From positions 1 to 64,000 of the IMG/VR virus record IMGVR_UViG_3300035670_000197: DNA of 64,000 bases, one strand, 5' to 3'. This document shows positions 35,364-43,064 of the stretch, piece by piece. The notes below the pieces were generated by a model. That model ran no database searches, was not told the DNA's origin, and was given only the letters and a program-made list of their open reading frames with translations. A program made the translations under genes and the position numbers. Positions within the stretch are counted from its first letter, which is position 1. Each line of letters begins with the position of its first letter. Origin of the DNA: a virus.

Positions 35364-35430
35364 CTCAGCTCACCTCCTCCCTAAGTTGTTTGCATCTCCA
35401 GCAGCCGCAGCTGCCGCATCAACGAAATTT

Positions 35431-35682
35431 TTACTTTTCTCCGTAGGAGTCCCAAAGCACATCACGAAGTTGTTCTTCATACTCCGCTGCTGGTGTGGAG
35501 TTCGAGATGTCCTCTTCCTCAATCAGGCTGTCAAGCGAAAGAACAGCCGTGCACCCTTCCTCTTGGAACATGATGACCAACTTGGTCTTTCCATCATTTG
35601 GGTCATCAACAATCGAGGCGACATACGGCGCAGACCCGAGGTTTTCATGCAGAACTCTGTCCACGATGCTTAGGTTTTCCAT
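35431..35682 (-). CDS. Small acidic protein of unknown function
   Basis: An 83-residue acidic protein just upstream of the Ntn hydrolase gene. It has a beta-rich middle (Lys-Leu-Val-Ile-Met-Phe) and an acidic helical end. No family recognised. No strong Shine-Dalgarno precedes ATG 35682. The 190 bases upstream hold no gene I can see. Confidence 0.5.
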   Translation of the reverse strand: MENLSIVDRVLHENLGSAPYVASIVDDPNDGKTKLVIMFQEEGCTAVLSLDSLIEEEDISNSTPAAEYEEQLRDVLWDSYGEK

Positions 35683-35870
35683 GCCTCAACTTTACAATGG
35701 CCTGTCCGCATCGTTTGGGAGGCGACACGACTTCCCTCCCCCTCAGGGAGTAGGAGGAGAGAAGCGGTGGCGATAGCGAACCACCTCATCGTTGGGTGGC
35801 GAGTGAACTCAAGCCAGCCCCAACGGTAGTTCTAGGATAGAACAGCCGAAGGGGGGTGATTTTTACCTAT

Positions 35871-36092
35871 TTAGTCCTCTACAAGACCTATTTCATGGGA
35901 AACCTTCTCCAAGTCCCAGCCGTAATACTCCTGCATCCAGACCTGAGCCAGCCGTATCGCAAACTGCTCGTCATCTTCTTCGGGGAGCCTGAGTTTCTCA
36001 TCCAGAACCACCGTGGTCATCAGGCTGAAGTACTCGCCCACGAACATCACGGTCTTTGACAAGGAGATGTCGTCAATCGCTTCAGCCGACAT
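35871..36092 (-). CDS. Small protein of unknown function
   Basis: A 73-residue acidic protein from ATG 36092, in an AGGTAAAAATG start context. It overlaps the end of the DUF4314-like gene. Helical in feel (Glu-Glu-Asp-Asp-Glu-Gln-Phe-Ala-Ile-Arg-Leu-Ala). No family recognised. Confidence 0.55.
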   Translation of the reverse strand: MSAEAIDDISLSKTVMFVGEYFSLMTTVVLDEKLRLPEEDDEQFAIRLAQVWMQEYYGWDLEKVSHEIGLVED

Positions 36093-36270
36093 TTTTACCT
36101 ACGACCTCCCACCTGTCTTCACCTTCGATAAGACCGAGCGATGAACCCGAGTCCCATTTGACATGCACCGTGCCCATGTCATCAACAAGAGTCACCGTGC
36201 CCTCCTCTCCGTACTTCAGTCGTGTGTACGGGTCGCTCGTTGATACGAGCCGAACTCTCTGTCCTTTCAT
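36082..36270 (-). CDS. DUF4314-like protein
   Basis: A 62-residue protein: Gly-Gln-Arg-Val-Arg-Leu, then Asp-Pro-Tyr-Thr-Arg-Leu-Lys-Tyr-Gly-Glu-Glu-Gly-Thr-Val, and Val-His-Val-Lys-Trp-Asp-Ser-Gly followed by Leu-Gly-Leu-Ile. This matches the DUF4314 pattern, a small SH3-like beta barrel found in phages and mobile elements. Function unknown. The ATG overlaps the upstream stop (ATGA-like). Confidence 0.8.
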   Translation of the reverse strand: MKGQRVRLVSTSDPYTRLKYGEEGTVTLVDDMGTVHVKWDSGSSLGLIEGEDRWEVVGKNVG

Positions 36271-36512
36271 CGGTCTTGCTCCTGAAGGTACATCGCAATC
36301 TCTTCCTGAGTTGCGCCTTGATGCTTCTGCAAGCGAACCCAGAGGTCGCCTGTCCGTGCGTACATGTCCATCAGCGCAAACAACTTGTCCATGCTGTAAT
36401 CCTTGTGGTTGCGGTGTCTCTCAATGTTCTCTTCGATGAACCGCATGAACATCGAAACAGAAAGCGTGAGTATCTCCGCATCTGCTTCGCTCGTGTGAAA
36501 TGGCTCTGTCAT
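36267..36512 (-). CDS. Small helical protein of unknown function
   Basis: An 81-residue protein from ATG 36512, 9 nt after AAGGA in the conserved leader. Helical throughout with a Met/Phe-rich core. First gene of a three-gene unit with the DUF4314-like and the 35871 genes. No family recognised. Confidence 0.6.
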   Translation of the reverse strand: MTEPFHTSEADAEILTLSVSMFMRFIEENIERHRNHKDYSMDKLFALMDMYARTGDLWVRLQKHQGATQEEIAMYLQEQDR

Positions 36513-36551
36513 TTGTCCTTCATCCTTTCGTCGTTTTACTTGGACAAGTCC

Positions 36552-36580
36552 ATCGTACTACTTCTCTGCACTTCAGTCAA
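36552..36580 (-). promoter_or_regulatory. Promoter TTGACT-N17-TACGAT with diverged spacer motif
   Basis: Spacer word GTGCAGAGAAGT, one inserted base relative to the consensus. Drives the gene at 36512. Confidence 0.7.
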
Positions 36581-36748
36581 GTCTTTCCGTAGATTTCTTT
36601 TTTCGTGTGTCCGCACGAAATCATCAAAACCTGCACCAGGTCGAAACAACTTTCTTACCTCTGACCAGCCATTGACCGAACTGAACGACTTGACCATAAA
36701 AATAAGAAAGCCCCCCACCCTTCCGAATGAGGAGCTTTTTTCTTCGTT

Positions 36749-37063
36749 CTATTTCTTTTTTGATTTTTTACTTTTGTAAGTTTTTCTGATGCCTGATTTT
36801 TCGGCTTTCAGTTTCCCAATCTGCTTTCGCAAGACTTCTATGTGTTCCTGAAGAACTCCAATCTCAAAGTCAATACCTTCTTGCAATAAAAGAAATCCTT
36901 TTTCTCCAAGAATACCGCGCTCATACTTTCGCCTCATGGCTCGGTAGTTTTCGCAGTCTAGGCAATACCTATCTTTGCCTCGAACATAACCCCATCGGTT
37001 GTGGCCTCGCTGACAATGGTCAGTTCCTCGTATTCTTTTCACCTTTGTAGAGACTTCTAACAT
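36749..37063 (-). CDS. Basic zinc-finger-like protein
   Basis: A 104-residue basic protein. Residues 15-45 have Cys-Gln-Arg-Gly-His-Asn and Tyr-Cys-Leu-Asp-Cys-Glu, like the zinc knuckle of HNH-type or recombination-directionality proteins but lacking a clear HNH. The rest is coiled coil ending in a Lys-rich tail. ATG 37063 lies two bases after the upstream TAA, so expression is probably coupled. Confidence 0.6.
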   Translation of the reverse strand: MLEVSTKVKRIRGTDHCQRGHNRWGYVRGKDRYCLDCENYRAMRRKYERGILGEKGFLLLQEGIDFEIGVLQEHIEVLRKQIGKLKAEKSGIRKTYKSKKSKKK

Positions 37064-37065
37064 TT

Positions 37066-37266
37066 TTACTCGTCAATGTTTTCTGGAGTCTCATACTCGA
37101 ACTCGCCACTTCCCTTGATATTCTGCTCGAACTTCGGCAAGTCGGTCATTTTCATTTCGCCATTTTTCACTTTTTCCAGTAGTTCGACGGCGTGCTCTTC
37201 AGAGTCTGCCTCTAGCCACAGTTTTCCGTATTCGCCTGTCGAATACCAAACCTCAAAGGTTGCCAT
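37066..37266 (-). CDS. Small protein of unknown function
   Basis: A 66-residue protein. The start is placed at ATG 37266, behind AGGAAAG; the longer frame would run through the hairpin at 37310-37342. It has a beta-hairpin-like start (Phe-Glu-Val-Trp-Tyr-Ser-Thr-Gly-Glu-Tyr-Gly-Lys-Leu-Trp-Leu) and an acidic end. No family recognised. Confidence 0.6.
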   Translation of the reverse strand: MATFEVWYSTGEYGKLWLEADSEEHAVELLEKVKNGEMKMTDLPKFEQNIKGSGEFEYETPENIDE

Positions 37267-37309
37267 TTTTACTTTCCTATCATTTCGTCGTTCTGATTTT
37301 TTACACCAA

Positions 37310-37342
37310 GAAACCCCCCACCCCTGAGGGGTGAGGGGCTTC
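37310..37342 (-). terminator. Hairpin terminator after the 37353 gene
   Basis: A G-rich and a C-rich 15-nt arm around TGA (37325-37327). On the minus strand it is followed by TTTCTTGG. Probably works in both directions. Confidence 0.65.
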
Positions 37343-37352
37343 TCTCGGTGGA

Positions 37353-37682
37353 TTACTTGACTACAAGAACCGTGAACTCGGTCTTGGTCTGGCAAGCCTC
37401 GAAAGCCTCGGGGAAAGCCTCGGCAAGTGCCTTGCTGTCAATGCCCTTGCGCTCACGCTTGGACACCTCAATACGGAGAGCCTCGTTCACGAGACCAACC
37501 TCGGCATCACCGAGAGCCTCCTTGATTTGAGCCTCAAGAGCCTTCTTGCTCTTTTCCAGCGTGTTGAGCATGTCACGAGTCGTAACGAACTCGTTGATGA
37601 CATTTGCAAGAGCAGTAAGGTCTACTGCCTTTCGCTCTGTCGCAACCTCAGTCACGACCTTACGGATTACCTTTGTTTCCAT
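37353..37682 (-). CDS. Helical protein of unknown function
   Basis: A 109-residue protein, largely helical with a coiled-coil-like Leu-Glu-Lys-Ser-Lys-Lys-Ala-Leu-Glu-Ala segment, then Val-Glu-Val-Ser-Lys-Arg-type strands. The layout (helical hairpin followed by a small beta part) occurs in several phage recombination-associated proteins, but that is only a hint. Own promoter upstream (37764-37792) and terminator downstream make it a single-gene unit. Confidence 0.6.
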   Translation of the reverse strand: METKVIRKVVTEVATERKAVDLTALANVINEFVTTRDMLNTLEKSKKALEAQIKEALGDAEVGLVNEALRIEVSKRERKGIDSKALAEAFPEAFEACQTKTEFTVLVVK

Positions 37683-37763
37683 TTGGAAACTCCTTCTTTG
37701 TGTCGCTTCACTCCGAACCCTTTGTTGGGAGTGGTTGGGGAGTCCTGCTCACCAACAACTATG

Positions 37764-37792
37764 AGATTACACCATCTCCCTGACATTTGCAA
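37764..37792 (-). promoter_or_regulatory. Promoter TTGCAA-N17-TAATCT without spacer motif
   Basis: Good -10 and 17-nt spacing, but the spacer lacks the TGCAGGAA core. Drives the gene at 37682. Confidence 0.65.
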
Positions 37793-37949
37793 CTTCAGGT
37801 GGTGTGACTTTTGTAACAGTTTGATTACGAGGTTTTGGGGCAGGGACATGCTCGTCGTCTCCTCCTGTGCAGAAGGTGAACCCGAACCTGTCCTCCCAAG
37901 TCCAGAGGACTTGCTCAATCTCCCATCCGCAGTTCTTACAAACTCTCAT
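37767..37949 (-). CDS. Small zinc-ribbon-like protein
   Basis: A 60-residue protein from ATG 37949 behind GGAAG; the longer open frame upstream overlaps the preceding gene. It has Cys-Lys-Asn-Cys-Gly near the start, an aromatic middle (Trp-Thr-Trp-Glu-Asp-Arg-Phe-Gly-Phe-Thr-Phe-Cys), and a Pro-rich tail. Its 3' end overlaps the promoter at 37764. Function unknown. Confidence 0.55.
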   Translation of the reverse strand: MRVCKNCGWEIEQVLWTWEDRFGFTFCTGGDDEHVPAPKPRNQTVTKVTPPEVANVREMV

Positions 37950-38160
37950 GGGAATACTTCCAACTCTTCCTGTCGTCGTATTCGAGGAGTCCGAGCATGT
38001 CTCGGAGTGCTTCGTCTGTTCCGCATGGGGAGCAGATGTTCGTCTTGTTGTCGAGTCGGGATAGAGCAGGGTAGCCCTCATACCCAAGACCACATCGTGG
38101 GCAGGTGTTTGGCATCCGCTTCGAGTCACGGTGGGAGATGTAGGTAGAGCGTCGCTTCAT
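37936..38160 (-). CDS. Small zinc-ribbon protein
   Basis: A 74-residue protein from ATG 38160, with AAGGGA upstream. Pro-Arg-Cys-Gly, Tyr-Pro-Ala-Leu-Ser-Arg, Asp-Asn-Lys-Thr and a second Cys-Ser-Pro-Cys-Gly form a zinc ribbon. The Gly-Tyr-Pro-Ala-Leu-Ser-Arg word is common in actinophage and actinobacterial small proteins. Function unknown. Confidence 0.7.
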   Translation of the reverse strand: MKRRSTYISHRDSKRMPNTCPRCGLGYEGYPALSRLDNKTNICSPCGTDEALRDMLGLLEYDDRKSWKYSHESL

Positions 38161-38163
38161 TTT

Positions 38164-38400
38164 TTACTTCCCTTCGTTCGAGTGGGCGAGCGCACCGGGT
38201 CCATTACCTTCGTCATCCTGCATCGGGATGATGTACGAACCATCGGTGAAGAAGATGACGAAAGGAACTTCCGAGCCTTCGTACCAGCCGAACTGCTCAA
38301 CTTCTTCTCTCTTCATCGGTCGAACTAACTCAACAGTTTTACCCACGAGCCAGCCGTACTCTTTCTTGATGTAGTTCTCAGTCTGAGTCAAGGTTGTCAT
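38164..38400 (-). CDS. Small protein of unknown function
   Basis: A 78-residue protein. A helical start, then Glu-Leu-Val-Arg-Pro-Met-Lys-Arg-Glu-Glu-Val-Glu-Gln-Phe-Gly-Trp and strands (Pro-Phe-Val-Ile-Phe-Phe-Thr-Asp-Gly-Ser-Tyr-Ile-Ile-Pro). It looks like a small beta fold. Coupled to the upstream gene by overlap. No family recognised. Confidence 0.65.
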   Translation of the reverse strand: MTTLTQTENYIKKEYGWLVGKTVELVRPMKREEVEQFGWYEGSEVPFVIFFTDGSYIIPMQDDEGNGPGALAHSNEGK

Positions 38401-38570
38401 TACCGTACCTTCTTTCGAGGGTTGTCCATTTGGATTGCTCTCCGCAACGCCTTCTCACGAGTCGGATGTAGTTCGACTGTGCAGTAGCGATTTGCCGTGT
38501 CAATGACCCACCAGCCCTTGCCTTCGTAGTCGGGCTTGATGTCGTAGCGTTGGTAGTAGCGATTACTCAT
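38400..38570 (-). CDS. Small basic protein of unknown function
   Basis: A 56-residue protein from ATG 38570, which overlaps the end of the upstream gene. It reads as one strand-turn-strand unit (Gly-Trp-Trp-Val-Ile-Asp, Tyr-Cys-Thr-Val-Glu-Leu) followed by a basic helix (Ala-Leu-Arg-Arg-Ala-Ile). No family recognised. Confidence 0.55.
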   Translation of the reverse strand: MSNRYYQRYDIKPDYEGKGWWVIDTANRYCTVELHPTREKALRRAIQMDNPRKKVR

Positions 38571-38796
38571 CGTGACCACCACCGAACATCTCTTCCCAAC
38601 ACTCGGGGTGTGTTCCTGAAACGATTTGCTCTCGCTCAGGTCTGCTCAACTCAGGGAACGCATCTTGGATGAGTGCGCCTTGATTGCGAGCGAACAAGCC
38701 CTCGTTAGGAACTTCGAGTTCGCCTTTGTATCCGCACCAAGAACATCTCGGTGTCTCAATGCGTGTCCACATTTTTGCTTTGGTTTCCTGTGACAT
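38563..38796 (-). CDS. Small zinc-binding-like protein
   Basis: A 77-residue protein from ATG 38796, 6 nt after AAAGGACA of the conserved leader. Cys-Ser-Trp-Cys-Gly-Tyr-Lys-Gly at residue 17 and a late His-Pro-Glu-Cys could chelate zinc, with a helix between. The Pro-Glu-Leu-Ser-Arg-Pro-Glu-Arg-Glu segment recurs in phage proteins. First gene of a coupled run of five. Function unknown. Confidence 0.65.
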   Translation of the reverse strand: MSQETKAKMWTRIETPRCSWCGYKGELEVPNEGLFARNQGALIQDAFPELSRPEREQIVSGTHPECWEEMFGGGHDE

Positions 38797-38824
38797 TTCT
38801 GTCCTTTCGTCGTTTGGTGATTTC

Positions 38825-38853
38825 ATCGTAACACTTTCCTGCACGCAAGTCAA
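38825..38853 (-). promoter_or_regulatory. Promoter TTGACT-N17-TACGAT with spacer motif
   Basis: Spacer word GTGCAGGAAAGT. Drives the operon from 38796 to 37767. Confidence 0.8.
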
Positions 38854-38868
38854 GCATCTCGGCGTGTC

Positions 38869-39366
38869 TTAGAAATGAAAGTCCACGACGACGAGGTACT
38901 GCATCTCAGGTGCGATAGCAAGCCTCTCACGGAACGCCTTCAGATTTGGTGTGCCGTATTCGAGGTCGTACACACCTGACTCAGGAGTCCACGAGTCTTG
39001 GAGGTTCTTCGCCAACTTGTAGAGATAGTAAGTTTTCATCTCTTTGTAGTCGAGCGGTGCTTCGGGGTCGTATGCATCTAACTTCTCTGCGAGGTCGAAA
39101 TCTTTTACCTCTTCGAGGCAACGCTTCATTTCGTTGATGCGACCATCAACCCACTCTTTGATTTTCTCTTCAGCGAGTTTCTCGTTCTCGGTGTAACGCA
39201 AACAGTTCTTGCCACTACCAAACAGGTTTTCCCAACGCCCACCAATTTCGTGCCAATCAGACCACTCTGGGTAGGGAGTTTCTGAGTGCGTGACTTGACT
39301 CCTCACCTTGTCAATCGCCTCTTCGTGGCTCTCTGCTTCTACGAGCAAGATGTGTGCCGTATGCAT
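38869..39366 (-). CDS. Phage protein of unknown function
   Basis: A 165-residue protein from ATG 39366 behind a variant of the conserved leader (GACGAAAGGAC). It starts with a small alpha/beta segment (Ile-Leu-Leu-Val-Glu-Ala-Glu-Ser-His-Glu-Glu-Ala) followed by Trp-Ser-Asp-Trp-His-Glu-Ile-Gly-Gly-Arg-Trp, a word found in several phage and bacterial proteins of unknown role, then long acidic helices. Confidence 0.65.
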   Translation of the reverse strand: MHTAHILLVEAESHEEAIDKVRSQVTHSETPYPEWSDWHEIGGRWENLFGSGKNCLRYTENEKLAEEKIKEWVDGRINEMKRCLEEVKDFDLAEKLDAYDPEAPLDYKEMKTYYLYKLAKNLQDSWTPESGVYDLEYGTPNLKAFRERLAIAPEMQYLVVVDFHF

Positions 39367-39404
39367 TTGTCGTTTGTCCTTTCGTCGTTTTTACTTCTCC
39401 GTTC

Positions 39405-39433
39405 ATCATACCTTCAGAGTGCAGGTAAGTCAA
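39405..39433 (-). promoter_or_regulatory. Promoter TTGACT-N17-TATGAT, spacer motif reversed
   Basis: The minus-strand spacer carries ACCTGCACT, reverse complement of AGTGCAGGT. Drives the gene at 39366. Confidence 0.75.
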
Positions 39434-39878
39434 GCAACCCTTCTTCGATTTGATGAGCGTTTGCGATTTCCTCCGCAAGCCAAACCTTCGCTGAGTTGAG
39501 TGCTTCCACGATGTCGTGCGACACCGCATCGAGATGCTCGCCTCGAACATAGAGGTCGAACCACGGGTTCAGAGTCCAATCAAGTTCCTCGCCAGAGATG
39601 CTCGCATCCGTGTAACCAGCAGCGATGAGTTCGGAGCCGTATGAGTAACGAGCTTCATTTTTACCTCGCACCGACATCTCGCCGTCGCAGTAGATGTCCA
39701 CTTGGAAACCGTCTTTCGATACCGTGCAAATCCACGAACCGCTTGGGTCTTTGTAGAAAGCAGCGTCTTGTTGCGTGATAGGGAGAGGCAAGCCCGTTGC
39801 CCACTCAACCTTGTAATCATCAAGCCCGTACATCTGCTCGAACAACTCAGCCAACGGTGTTGGTGAGACTCTTCTCAT
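39414..39878 (-). CDS. Protein of unknown function
   Basis: A 154-residue acidic protein with ATG 39878 five bases after GGAGG. It has a strand-rich middle (Trp-Ile-Cys-Thr-Val-Ser, Phe-Gln-Val-Asp-Ile-Tyr-Cys) and a helical end. Its 3' end overlaps the promoter of the next gene. No family recognised. Confidence 0.6.
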   Translation of the reverse strand: MRRVSPTPLAELFEQMYGLDDYKVEWATGLPLPITQQDAAFYKDPSGSWICTVSKDGFQVDIYCDGEMSVRGKNEARYSYGSELIAAGYTDASISGEELDWTLNPWFDLYVRGEHLDAVSHDIVEALNSAKVWLAEEIANAHQIEEGLLDLPAL

Positions 39879-39904
39879 TTTTACCTCCTTTCGATTTGGG
39901 ATTT

Positions 39905-39993
39905 GGGGAGGCTCCCTGCCGTGTCTGACCGAGAGCCTCCCCGACCACCTCCGAGTTGGGACATGCGATGGAAGGGTCGCATCTCAGAGGTGG
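39905..39993 (-). other. Pair of strong hairpins downstream of the VWA gene
   Basis: Hairpin 1: GGGGAGGCTC (39905-39914) with GAGCCTCCCC (39933-39942), a perfect 10-bp stem. Hairpin 2: CCACCTCCGAG (39945-39955) with CTCAGAGGTGG (39983-39993), one mismatch, plus an inner ATGCGA/TCGCAT stem (39963-39968, 39977-39982). No T-tract follows, so an RNA-stabilising or processing element is as likely as a terminator. Confidence 0.6.
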
Positions 39994-39999
39994 AAACTT

Positions 40000-41832
40000 T
40001 TATCTCCTGCCGACCGCCTCCATCGCACGAGCAGCAGCCTTGCCGATTTCGAGAGCAGCATCTTCGGGCTTCATGGTGTTCGCCACGATTTGCATCATGT
40101 CCTTCGCATTGGCTCCGTATCGCCTTGCCCACATACCGCTATCGAAAGGGAGCCACAGCACGCCAACGCCAGCCTGAGCGCAACGAGTGACCCACTCCTG
40201 AGCCTTGTTCGCTTCTGTTCCTGTGTATTGACCATCGCTCACTACCACGAGCAATCGTGCGCCCTTTCCGTGCAACAGATTGAGTCCACCATCAAGCGCA
40301 CGAAATGCCGTGTCGAACTTTTCAGTTCCATCATTTGCAGCCCAAACCGCAACATCTTCGAGATGTTGTCCGGGCTTCAGCGTTGCGAACACAGAGTTGC
40401 CGAAGTAGACCATCGCAGACCTACCCTGCACTCGGCGCACAGCCTCAGACATGACCCACGCAGTAGTTGCCATTGGCTTCATCGCTTCGCCCATTGAGCC
40501 TGAGATGTCCACCATGACACCCACAGTCAGAGTGGGTTCGTCAGTTTGCTTACGAACAGTCTTGCGCCATGCTTCGACCTGCTCAACAACTCCACGCTGA
40601 GCCATAGCCTTGCCCTGAACGATTGCACGAGTGCGAAGTCGTCCCGGAGGAGTGAGACTTGCAATCTCCATCTCGTCACGCTCACGATACTTTGCACGCT
40701 CCAACATCTTTGCGATGGTGACAGCAGCGACTCGCTCAGCCTGCTCAGGCTTGCGCCTTTCTACGAGATAACTCGAAGTGCGCCCACCCTCTTCGTGAGT
40801 CCCCTTCGAGAAAACCTTCTGACCAACTTCTTGATTTGCCTTCTGCTCTTTCGCAGAGTTCTGCTTCTGCTTGACCTGCTCTTCCCAATCCTCCTGTTGC
40901 TCTTGGTCAGCGAGGTCGCCAGCATTTGCAATCGCAACCATCTCAGAGGCTTCTTGTAGTGCCTCCATCATCTCCTTGATGAAACCAGCACTAGAGGATG
41001 AAGATGAACCTTCGCCAGCCTCGCCAGCCTCTCCACCTTCGCCAGCCTCTCCATCTTCCTGAGGAGTTGCATCGCCCTTCTCTTCAGCGACTTCACGAAC
41101 AATCTTCGCCCACTCAATCGCAAGGTCATAGAGCATTGGGTCTGCAACAGCGTGCATCTTGTGCGCTCGAAACTCGTCAGCGATTGCTCGCAACTTCTCA
41201 ACAACTTCGATGCCTATGTAGTCATTGACCAACTCAACCAACTCTTCGACATCTTCGTAGTCAAGGATGCCAGCGTCAATGCGAGAGTGAACAGTTGCGA
41301 CAAAGAACGATGCTGAGTAAGTGTTGGAACACTCAGCGAACTTTTCCTTAGCATCGTTGATTACGATGTCAATCGCACACGCACGCAAGAAAGGTCGTGC
41401 GCTAGGCATCTGAGCAAGTCCCTGCGCTTCGATGCGTGACTCTTCGAGCCACATCAGAGCCATGAACTCGTCTTTCTTCAGAGCCTTCTGAGCATCAGGG
41501 ATACTCCATTGTGAAAACTTTGCGTGAAAGGCTTCGTGCATGATTGCACCTGTCGCCTTTGGAAACTCGTATTGCTGAGTGCGTGAGGTGAGGTCTCCCA
41601 CCATCTCAGGTGTGACCATCTTGCCAAAAGCAATCTGAGTGTCTACCTCAATCTCAGCGAGGTCAGGGTTGTAGCAAGCAGGTGCGCCATGCCCTGCATT
41701 AGTGCCAACATACCCAACAAGGTCGTGACGCTCGCTCCACTTGTTTGCGAGTTCGCCAATCTGACGACCAACGCCTAGCCACTCCACAGGAGTCGCTTGC
41801 GCTCTCGTCTTGTCTGTCTTGATGTGTCCCAT
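40000..41832 (-). CDS. VWA-domain protein with HExxH motif (CobT/MoxR-partner type)
   Basis: A 610-residue protein. The start is ATG 41832 behind GGAAGGAAAG. Residues 90-110 hold Met-His-Glu-Ala-Phe-His, a zinc metallopeptidase motif (His99, Glu100, His103). About 255-340 are acidic, Gly/Ser-rich linker and helices. The C-terminal VWA domain has the MIDAS signature Asp-Ile-Ser-Gly-Ser-Met-Gly (Asp442) and a later Val-Val-Ser-Asp-Gly. Downstream partner of the MoxR ATPase gene, as in bacterial MoxR-VWA pairs, where the ATPase remodels or loads metal through the VWA protein. Substrate unknown. Confidence 0.8.
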   Translation of the reverse strand: MGHIKTDKTRAQATPVEWLGVGRQIGELANKWSERHDLVGYVGTNAGHGAPACYNPDLAEIEVDTQIAFGKMVTPEMVGDLTSRTQQYEFPKATGAIMHEAFHAKFSQWSIPDAQKALKKDEFMALMWLEESRIEAQGLAQMPSARPFLRACAIDIVINDAKEKFAECSNTYSASFFVATVHSRIDAGILDYEDVEELVELVNDYIGIEVVEKLRAIADEFRAHKMHAVADPMLYDLAIEWAKIVREVAEEKGDATPQEDGEAGEGGEAGEAGEGSSSSSSAGFIKEMMEALQEASEMVAIANAGDLADQEQQEDWEEQVKQKQNSAKEQKANQEVGQKVFSKGTHEEGGRTSSYLVERRKPEQAERVAAVTIAKMLERAKYRERDEMEIASLTPPGRLRTRAIVQGKAMAQRGVVEQVEAWRKTVRKQTDEPTLTVGVMVDISGSMGEAMKPMATTAWVMSEAVRRVQGRSAMVYFGNSVFATLKPGQHLEDVAVWAANDGTEKFDTAFRALDGGLNLLHGKGARLLVVVSDGQYTGTEANKAQEWVTRCAQAGVGVLWLPFDSGMWARRYGANAKDMMQIVANTMKPEDAALEIGKAAARAMEAVGRR

Positions 41833-41881
41833 TGTCTTTCCTTCCATTTGTCGTTTGCCCCTGTCCCTGAGGCTTAGTTCT

Positions 41882-41910
41882 ATGATAACTCATCTCTAGG
41901 TGATTTGCAA
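41882..41910 (-). promoter_or_regulatory. Promoter TTGCAA-N17-TATCAT without spacer motif
   Basis: Correct spacing and a good -10, but the spacer has no TGCAGGAA core. It would give the VWA gene transcription independent of the ATPase gene. Confidence 0.65.
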
Positions 41911-41922
41911 CTCTTAGGTGAG

Positions 41923-41979
41923 AGGTGGGGGAGGGGGGACACCTAGCGACCCCTCCCCACACCTTTTTCGATGCGAAAA
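41923..41979 (-). terminator. G/C-rich hairpin between ATPase and VWA genes
   Basis: A G-rich arm at about 41923-41938 pairs with CCCCTCCCCACACCT at about 41950-41964 with one mismatch. A T-run follows on the plus strand only, so its effect on the leftward transcript is uncertain. Confidence 0.45.
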
Positions 41980-41993
41980 CCTAAACAGGGAGA

Positions 41994-43031
41994 TTAGATT
42001 TTCGCAGGCTTGCACTCCTCCCCATAGACCCTCGTCAGCACATCAGCGACGATTGCCCTGTCCATTTCGGGGGAAGCAGCGAGCAAGTTTGAGATTGCGA
42101 ACTGAGTTCCAAAAGTTTCTGAGATGTCTCGGAACGCAAGCATCTCTCGCATCTGAGGAGCCCATGAGACTTCCCCTGCAACCTGCTTCTTGCTCAGGTT
42201 CTGAGCAGCAGTCACGAGAGGAGTCGGAACTCCCATCTTTCGTGCGAGGTTCCAATCTGTCGTCATTTCAGCCTGAACTGTGAAACGAGAGAGCAGAGCC
42301 TCAGAGAGACGAACTCCCGGAGCGTTTGGGTTAGTTGCAGCGACCACATAGAAGTTTGGGTGCGCCTTGATTGTGCCACGCTCAGGATTAGCGTTGATGG
42401 TGAGTTCACGACGACCATCCATGAGTCCATAAACGATGGACAACACTTTGGGGTCAATCAGACCAATCTCGTCAATGAAGTAGACACCACCACGCTCAGC
42501 AGCCTTCACGAGGTCTCCATCCACCCACTCGAAACCACCAGCAGGAGTTTGGACATAACCACCCACCATGTCAGCGACTTCAGTATCGCCTGTTCCCATG
42601 AGTGTGTAGACATCCTCGAAAGCAGCCTCCACGAGTGCAGTCTTGCCACACCCCGGTGCGCCATAGAGCAAGGTGAACATCGCAGAGCCACCAGCACCAG
42701 CGAAAGCCTTTGCAGTCGCTTCACGAGCCTTGCGAAGTGCAATCACATCTGAGTGAGTTCCCCACTTGCGTGAGTAGTAGTTCTCACCATTTGGTCGGAG
42801 GTAAGCCTCTTCACCTTCCATCGTTTCGACTTCGTGAGCCACAGCGATGCGAGGCTTGCGAGGCTTGCGCTCAGCACCTGTCGCACGAGCGACATAGCGA
42901 CCCTGAGGTGTCACCTTTGCGTTGAGTGTTACAGAGGCATCCTCGTTCACTCCCTGAGCGAGAGTGTTCACGAGCATGTCCCAAAAGTCGCCTCCAATCT
43001 TGGAAGCATAAGTTTCTCTAAATGTCGTCAT
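41994..43031 (-). CDS. MoxR-family AAA+ ATPase
   Basis: A 345-residue protein. An N-terminal region of about 105 residues precedes the AAA+ core with Walker A Gly-Ala-Pro-Gly-Cys-Gly-Lys-Thr (Lys130), Walker B Val-Tyr-Phe-Ile-Asp-Glu (Asp187, Glu188), a sensor-like Ala-Ala-Thr-Asn-Pro-Asn and an arginine in Ser-Glu-Ala-Leu-Leu-Ser-Arg-Phe. This is the MoxR pattern. It lies directly upstream of a VWA/HExxH protein. MoxR-VWA pairs act as chaperones or metal chelatases; in a phage the role is unknown. Confidence 0.85.
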   Translation of the reverse strand: MTTFRETYASKIGGDFWDMLVNTLAQGVNEDASVTLNAKVTPQGRYVARATGAERKPRKPRIAVAHEVETMEGEEAYLRPNGENYYSRKWGTHSDVIALRKAREATAKAFAGAGGSAMFTLLYGAPGCGKTALVEAAFEDVYTLMGTGDTEVADMVGGYVQTPAGGFEWVDGDLVKAAERGGVYFIDEIGLIDPKVLSIVYGLMDGRRELTINANPERGTIKAHPNFYVVAATNPNAPGVRLSEALLSRFTVQAEMTTDWNLARKMGVPTPLVTAAQNLSKKQVAGEVSWAPQMREMLAFRDISETFGTQFAISNLLAASPEMDRAIVADVLTRVYGEECKPAKI

Positions 43032-43064
43032 TTTGTATTTTCTCCCTGTGAGGTGTTTGTTTGA

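Noticed and set aside
36536-36718. 60-codon minus-strand ORF
   Set aside because: It runs through a well-formed promoter (36552-36580) and lacks a Shine-Dalgarno.
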